From Candidatus Saccharimonadota bacterium (GTDB lineage: Bacteria; Patescibacteriota; Saccharimonadia; Saccharimonadales; UBA4665), in contig JARIHJ010000093.1 of NCBI GenBank assembly GCA_029288335.1, positions 1 to 7,634 on the forward strand: a stretch of DNA of 7,634 bases. The letters are read 5' to 3'. The translations under genes and the position numbers were made by a program. The notes beneath the pieces are model-generated. The model searched no databases. It had not been told where the DNA came from and was given only the letters and a program-made list of their open reading frames with translations. Positions within the stretch are counted from its first letter, which is position 1. Every line of letters starts with the position of its first letter. Shown piece by piece: positions 4,901-7,634 of this stretch.

Positions 4901-6811
4901 ACGGCGAACGCGAGCCTCTTGATCAACGGCACCTATACTACCGCCAATAATTATCGCGAGTACATTACCGGTACGCTGGCCTCCTCCACCACTACTAACC
5001 AGTACGGCTTACAAAACCAGGTGAACTTTAGCCCAACAGGTGCCTCGCTCACTAATATATTCGGTACGGTCAGCACCCCGGTGGTGAGCGGCAGCTCGCT
5101 CAATATCAGTAGCCTGTATGCCTTTACGGGCAGCACCCAAACAACTAGTGGCTATACCGGTACGATACAAACCGGGGCCATATACAATGCCCAGGACGCC
5201 AGCATCGGCGGGTCAAAGCTGTTTAACAACTTTGCCGAATTTCAGGGCGGCGCTATCTCGGCTAACAGCGGCAACACCAGCGGCATTATTAATAATTATG
5301 GTATGTTGCTGAACGGCTCGACCGCCGGCGCCGGCACGGGCGGCACGCTGAACAACTATGGTCTCTATCTGACGCAGCCCGCTGGCAGCGGCGGCACTAC
5401 CAACAATTACGGTCTGTACATCCAGGGTAATGGTGCAGGCAGCACCAACTACTCGATCTACAACAACTCCACAGCACTCAGCTATTATGCCGGTAGCATC
5501 AATTCGGCCGGTGGCTATCGATACAACGGCACCGCCGGCGCTACTACTACTTGTAGCGGCGGGCAGTTCCTGCAGAACCAGGTCGTGCAGGGTGGTATCA
5601 CTACCGGCGGTACCTGTGCCAGCGCAGCGGCTGGCCTGACCGGCAGCGGTACCAGCGGTACTATAGCTATGTTCAGCGGCAGCAGTACTAACCTGGCTAA
5701 CTCTATCTTGACTCAGAGTGGCACCACTATAAGTGTAGGTGGCAGCTTAACCGCTACCGGTACCATTACTACCAGTGCTACTGGTGGCAATGCCCTGGCG
5801 GTCACAGGTGCGCCCACGAACAGTGCCACAAGCAGCCTTATCCAGATTGGCAGTGCTATCCAGGGCGGTAACAGTGCTACTAACGGCGGTACCTACTTAG
5901 GCCTCAATGCGCCGAGCAGTGGCGCAGGCAGTATGGCTGACCTAATGAACCTCCAGGTCGGCGGTTCCACGATGTTCTCTGTAGACCACCTCGGTGAGAT
6001 CAATGGCAGCCAAATTAGTCTCGGTGGCAACTGTATGACTATAAGCAGTACCGGTATACAGGCGCCCTATTGCGCCAGTTGGAACATTACTACGAACGGT
6101 TCTACCTTCAATAACGCTTATTTTGGAATACTTGGGAGCAATGTCCATGCCTTTGATGTACAGAATGCTAGCAGCACACCTATCTTCAACGTTGATAGCA
6201 GCACGACGACCATCACACTGGGTGATAGCACCAGCGGCAACTACGTTATTTTCACCCCTAGCGGCGGCCTCGTGGCCCACGGTACGGCACAGCACGCCAA
6301 GACGATTCTGCTAGCGCCCGAATACGCCGGCGCGGTGCTGGACGCCCAGAATGACGCCACCTGTACTAGTGCCGCAAATGGAACGATGACGAGCGGCTTT
6401 TCGACCGGCATCTCCGGAATCGGCAACACTACGCAGAGCTATTACACCTGGACATCCACCCAGACCAGCGCACAGTGCTATGATGTGGTAGTTCAAGTGC
6501 CGATCCCGAGCGATTTCTCGGGCTGGTCGAGCTCGACGCCGCTGACGATTAACACCTACAGCTCGAACACGAGCAATGCGACGATGGCACTCCAGGCGAT
6601 TGACTCGGCCGGCACGACGGAATCAAATTGCAACTACGTAAACATCACCCCTGGCACAGCTTCGACCTGGACAGCCTCTGGCTCGGGCTGCACGCTGGCC
6701 GGTACTTACACGGCCGGCAAATATATGACTTTGCGCATTCGGATGTCCAGCCTCGGCAGCGCGAACGCCGAGATAGGCAATATCAAACTTACCTATCAGA
6801 GTAGTTTCTAG
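1967..6811 (+). CDS. Giant secreted beta-strand-repeat surface protein (fibre/adhesin-like)
   Basis: This 1614-residue extracytoplasmic protein starts at TTG 1967, supported by the upstream Shine-Dalgarno site. Residues 15-25 are basic and 26-44 hydrophobic, forming a signal peptide or N-terminal anchor; AYA at 55-57 could be a cleavage site. Residues about 62-130 are a beta domain (VNFQARLTDQNGNIMPDGSY) seen before tail-fibre-like repeats, closing with SAPYAMNADTLDGIDST near 176-194. A long array of Thr/Ser/Gly/Asn-rich beta repeats follows, interrupted at about 421-602 by a separate beta-sandwich-like domain (NRVLIVAV, VTYNGTPLTL). Later marks are YAGLVNTGTQTFVGNKTF (735-760), TALNIGTTTANAINIG (945-962) and NNYGLY repeats (1109-1167). 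The C-terminal domain (about 1440-1614) has TILLAPEYAGAVL, YYTWTSTQTSAQ and VPIPSDFSGW. There is no LPxTG sorting signal and no peptidase S74 domain. Lys, Arg and Glu are rare through the repeats. A role in cell-surface attachment is inferred from architecture only. Confidence 0.88.
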   Translation: MLTGLSNTKTGNQNRVRGLLGRAAKPLVLLTFALILSGLASLAYQQLDTSPARVAYAFNPPVVTVPYKVNFQARLTDQNGNIMPDGSYNVKFRLFTNSAGTGSPVWEEDYLVANSQGVSLANGLFSVQLGSITALTPQLFSSNPNLWLQIELPSPSTATSSSPSWTEGPMSPLQPLESAPYAMNADTLDGIDSTQLARIDQGNTFTGNNTFSNNVTIVGASTLQGNATIGSTTSAGVLSFLDGTTDGFNGKLQVATLTGNQIYTLPNATGTICVSSGNCVGGGGAGSGIGGSGTVNTVAMFTAAGTIGNSILTQTGTSGLTDSGTLTVQGTGSSSISGSLGIGTATPGANLDVQSAATTGNALNVTANSLTSGSALNISTQAGGNTSGAIAAIAQTGTITTNSSVANSVLNTQRNVTVNNSGSSNVTLDSTAPANNVTSWSHTTANYPNRVLIVAVTNSPSAVTYNGTPLTLIASSGGLEMWELINPAVGTYTISTGSTYVYGTSSTWYNVNQSSSIAATGSSSAIPPSTTLSPTTTSEMAIDIMSATGWSSVSPGAGQTMFYNPGFGTWMSYKQGTASSTTMSWTGPNNSPQQLAIALKAAGPGISISNSLANFASNCTVVSGSCTDSSNILNLNQQYSGATGTVLNLQNAGSGDFLDIANGSGTLLGGFNNAGQLFYKSGSYTVTLATATQANSVTISIPADTNTTDTFCLHTLNNCASSPGVQTIGALDGGAANTNGAYISGSTLYLQSASASYAGLVNTGTQTFVGNKTFQTTTNSTTAFQVQNASSSSLLTVDTTDGYVAVTAPNSNPGTSPGVARLVVHSNWTDTAGDNSIIDFGENAENQTNAGRLMYNGQTNVTSFGSLNTSGVYNPVLSFNSSNATMLQNWGSTFTIQNNSTTAGIVIKPGSGADSASAVQIQNAAGTSMLNVNTTTGAVTIAGTLDTTTATALNIGTTTANAINIGSATVATTVQGNLTANASLLINGTYTTANNYREYITGTLASSTTTNQYGLQNQVNFSPTGASLTNIFGTVSTPVVSGSSLNISSLYAFTGSTQTTSGYTGTIQTGAIYNAQDASIGGSKLFNNFAEFQGGAISANSGNTSGIINNYGMLLNGSTAGAGTGGTLNNYGLYLTQPAGSGGTTNNYGLYIQGNGAGSTNYSIYNNSTALSYYAGSINSAGGYRYNGTAGATTTCSGGQFLQNQVVQGGITTGGTCASAAAGLTGSGTSGTIAMFSGSSTNLANSILTQSGTTISVGGSLTATGTITTSATGGNALAVTGAPTNSATSSLIQIGSAIQGGNSATNGGTYLGLNAPSSGAGSMADLMNLQVGGSTMFSVDHLGEINGSQISLGGNCMTISSTGIQAPYCASWNITTNGSTFNNAYFGILGSNVHAFDVQNASSTPIFNVDSSTTTITLGDSTSGNYVIFTPSGGLVAHGTAQHAKTILLAPEYAGAVLDAQNDATCTSAANGTMTSGFSTGISGIGNTTQSYYTWTSTQTSAQCYDVVVQVPIPSDFSGWSSSTPLTINTYSSNTSNATMALQAIDSAGTTESNCNYVNITPGTASTWTASGSGCTLAGTYTAGKYMTLRIRMSSLGSANAEIGNIKLTYQSSF
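2855..5716 (+). repeat. Duplicated AMF-NSILTQ module in the giant protein (two copies)
   Basis: Copy 1 at 2855-2908 (residues 297-314) encodes TVAMFTAAGTIGNSILTQ. Copy 2 at 5660-5716 (residues 1232-1250) encodes TIAMFSGSSTNLANSILTQ. Both follow a Gly/Ser-rich linker and lead into a Thr/Gly beta strand (TLTVQGTG and TISVGGS). The DNA has diverged strongly, so this is an old module duplication kept by selection on the protein, not a recent repeat. The span given runs from copy 1 to copy 2. Confidence 0.7.
3905..6220 (+). repeat. Dispersed 20-23-residue LQN/VQNA beta-repeat, about five copies
   Basis: The copies share the pattern [VIL]QNA..(S/T).[LMF].V[DN]....G, matched exactly or loosely. They begin at 3905 (LNLQNAGSGDFLDIANGSG), 4316 (FQVQNASSSSLLTVDTTDG), 4721 (VQIQNAAGTSMLNVNTTTG), 5945 (MNLQVGGSTMFSVDHLGEIN) and 6152 (FDVQNASSTPIFNVDSSTT). 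Copies at 4316, 4721 and 6152 align over 23 residues without gaps. Similar strands occur in phage-tail-fibre-like and Patescibacteria surface proteins. The units probably form successive strands of a beta-helix or fibre shaft. Confidence 0.7.
5291..5467 (+). repeat. Tandem NNYGLY repeats in the giant protein
   Basis: Four units run NNYGMLL (5291), NNYGLYL (5351), NNYGLYI (5402) and NYSIYNN (5447), with spacings of 60, 51 and 45 bases. The linkers are Gly/Ser/Thr-rich. The regular spacing suggests successive turns of one beta fold carrying an Asn-Asn-Tyr-Gly ladder. The last unit is degenerate. Confidence 0.75.
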
Positions 6812-6812
6812 T

Positions 6813-7634
6813 ATGAAAACGCTACTATTATATATAAAGAAATTGCAAAAAGCCTGGCGACCGGTGACGGCCGGCGCTAGACGGCTGGCAAATTGGTGGC
6901 GGCGGAATGACAGTCGCTACGACCCGTGGTGGCGGCTCGGCAACGTCGTAATTGCGTTGGTATTAATATTTAGTGTGCTTTTGCCGCTGGCTCAGCAATT
7001 TAATCAAGCGAGCCAATACAGTCTAGCTGCGGCCACGCAGAAACTGATCGGCACGAGCCAACCGCAACTACTGAAACAGCTCAAATACGATGCTAGCACG
7101 CAGTCGTATGAATTTAACCAGCAAGTTGTCCAAGAATCTCAAGCTAGCGGTCCGTTGGCGACGATGGAAGCCCAAGTTGGTGCGGCTAGCGGCAAAAAAG
7201 GCGACAAAAGCCTGTATGGCCTAACTCTGCCAACCGATTTTAGCCAAGGAGCTAGCTACACCGACGCCAATACCAAGCTGAGTTTCAAGCTAGTGCCGCA
7301 GTTCGCTGCCAATAGCGGTCAGCTTAATAATGGCCACATTATTTATCCGCTGAATGGTGGCAGGCAAGCCATTTATACGCTGAAGGATAACGGGCTAAAG
7401 GAAGATATTGTGGTGCAAAACCCTAAACAGGGCACTTTAACCTTTAGTTATCGACTGAATTTACCAAAAACTCTAGCTGCTAGAGTTATTCAAGGCAGCG
7501 GAGGAGAAATCGGTATTTATAGTGCTGATCCGGCGCTGTTTGGCCATATTAGCTTCGGTGATAGCAAAGATCAGTCTGCCGTCCAGCAAGCTCGTATCAA
7601 GGGGGCTAAAACCCACCTAGTCTTCGGTCTGCCG
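6813..7634 (+). CDS. Membrane-anchored surface protein, function unknown (3' truncated)
   Basis: The reading frame is open from ATG 6813 to the window end (274 codons, no stop). Residues 1-42 are strongly basic and Trp/Arg-rich (WRPVTAGARR, WWRRND, PWWRLG). Residues 43-60 form one membrane helix (NVVIALVLIFSVLLPLA). By the positive-inside rule the basic part is cytoplasmic and the rest faces outward. The outer part has a Gln/Ala/Ser-rich stalk to about residue 130, then a beta-rich domain with YPLNGGRQAIYTLKDNGLKE, DIVVQNP, TLTFSYRLNLP and EIGIYSADP. That order (Tyr-rich strand, NGLKEDIV, FSYRL) resembles a domain I recall at the front of large bacterial surface and RHS-type proteins; this is a weak inference. 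The ATG is one base after the previous gene's TAG (TAG-T-ATG), with no good Shine-Dalgarno site, so translation is probably coupled to the giant gene and the two products may act together. Confidence 0.85.
   Translation, partial: MKTLLLYIKKLQKAWRPVTAGARRLANWWRRNDSRYDPWWRLGNVVIALVLIFSVLLPLAQQFNQASQYSLAAATQKLIGTSQPQLLKQLKYDASTQSYEFNQQVVQESQASGPLATMEAQVGAASGKKGDKSLYGLTLPTDFSQGASYTDANTKLSFKLVPQFAANSGQLNNGHIIYPLNGGRQAIYTLKDNGLKEDIVVQNPKQGTLTFSYRLNLPKTLAARVIQGSGGEIGIYSADPALFGHISFGDSKDQSAVQQARIKGAKTHLVFGLP

Noticed and set aside
2774..5893. Repeated GGTACC palindromes (about eight in the giant gene)
   Set aside because: In most cases they are Gly-Thr codons (GGT ACC) or arise in similar Gly/Thr-rich text, so they reflect amino-acid composition and not a regulatory site.
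5942..6295. 117-codon minus ORF and other long minus ORFs inside the giant gene
   Set aside because: They are antisense shadows of a low-complexity GC-rich coding sequence, with no RBS or promoter and no coherent protein motifs.
1967..6811. CRISPR-like or minisatellite DNA repeats in the giant gene
   Set aside because: Repeats are clear only at protein level; the DNA copies have diverged and lack constant repeat and spacer lengths.

Overview
The window looks like the left end of a metagenomic or single-cell contig from a Candidate Phyla Radiation (Patescibacteria) bacterium, most likely a Candidatus Saccharibacteria (TM7) relative. The evidence is a small DUF5663-type protein beside infB, followed by a very large, low-charge, beta-strand-repeat surface protein of the kind common in that group. 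The standard code fits: no ORF needs TGA read as glycine, which argues against Gracilibacteria and Absconditabacteria (SR1). This placement is inferred from protein character only; there is no rRNA gene to confirm it.

Layout. Positions 1-52 are not biological: they are untrimmed Illumina Nextera P7 adapter carrying an 8-base index and the Tn5 mosaic end. Genomic sequence starts at 53, inside infB (translation initiation factor IF-2), of which the C-terminal two-fifths or so is present (53-1149). A 300-base gap follows (1150-1446). It has no convincing gene but an unusual density of complementary segments, including a possible pseudoknot, and it ends in a perfect extended -10 promoter that would give a leaderless mRNA for the DUF5663-like gene (1456-1821). 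The next gap (1822-1966) holds a perfect DnaA-box match, a near-consensus sigma70-type promoter and an A-rich leader with a Shine-Dalgarno site. This leads to a TTG-started gene of 1614 codons (1967-6811) encoding a secreted or membrane-tethered, fibre-like surface protein. One base after its stop codon begins a second gene for an N-terminally membrane-anchored protein (6813 to the window end, truncated).

How the parts fit. infB and probably the DUF5663 gene are housekeeping. The last two genes look like a translationally coupled surface pair: a modular fibre or adhesin-like protein and a membrane-anchored companion with a large outer domain. In an episymbiotic lineage a role in attachment to the host cell is plausible, but it is inference. 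There is no CRISPR, transposon, tRNA or defence system, and I did not find a clearly new enzymatic system. The most interesting items are the structured intergenic region, the changed residues in the fMet-binding domain of IF-2, the DnaA box at the surface-gene promoter, and the modular, compositionally mosaic giant gene.
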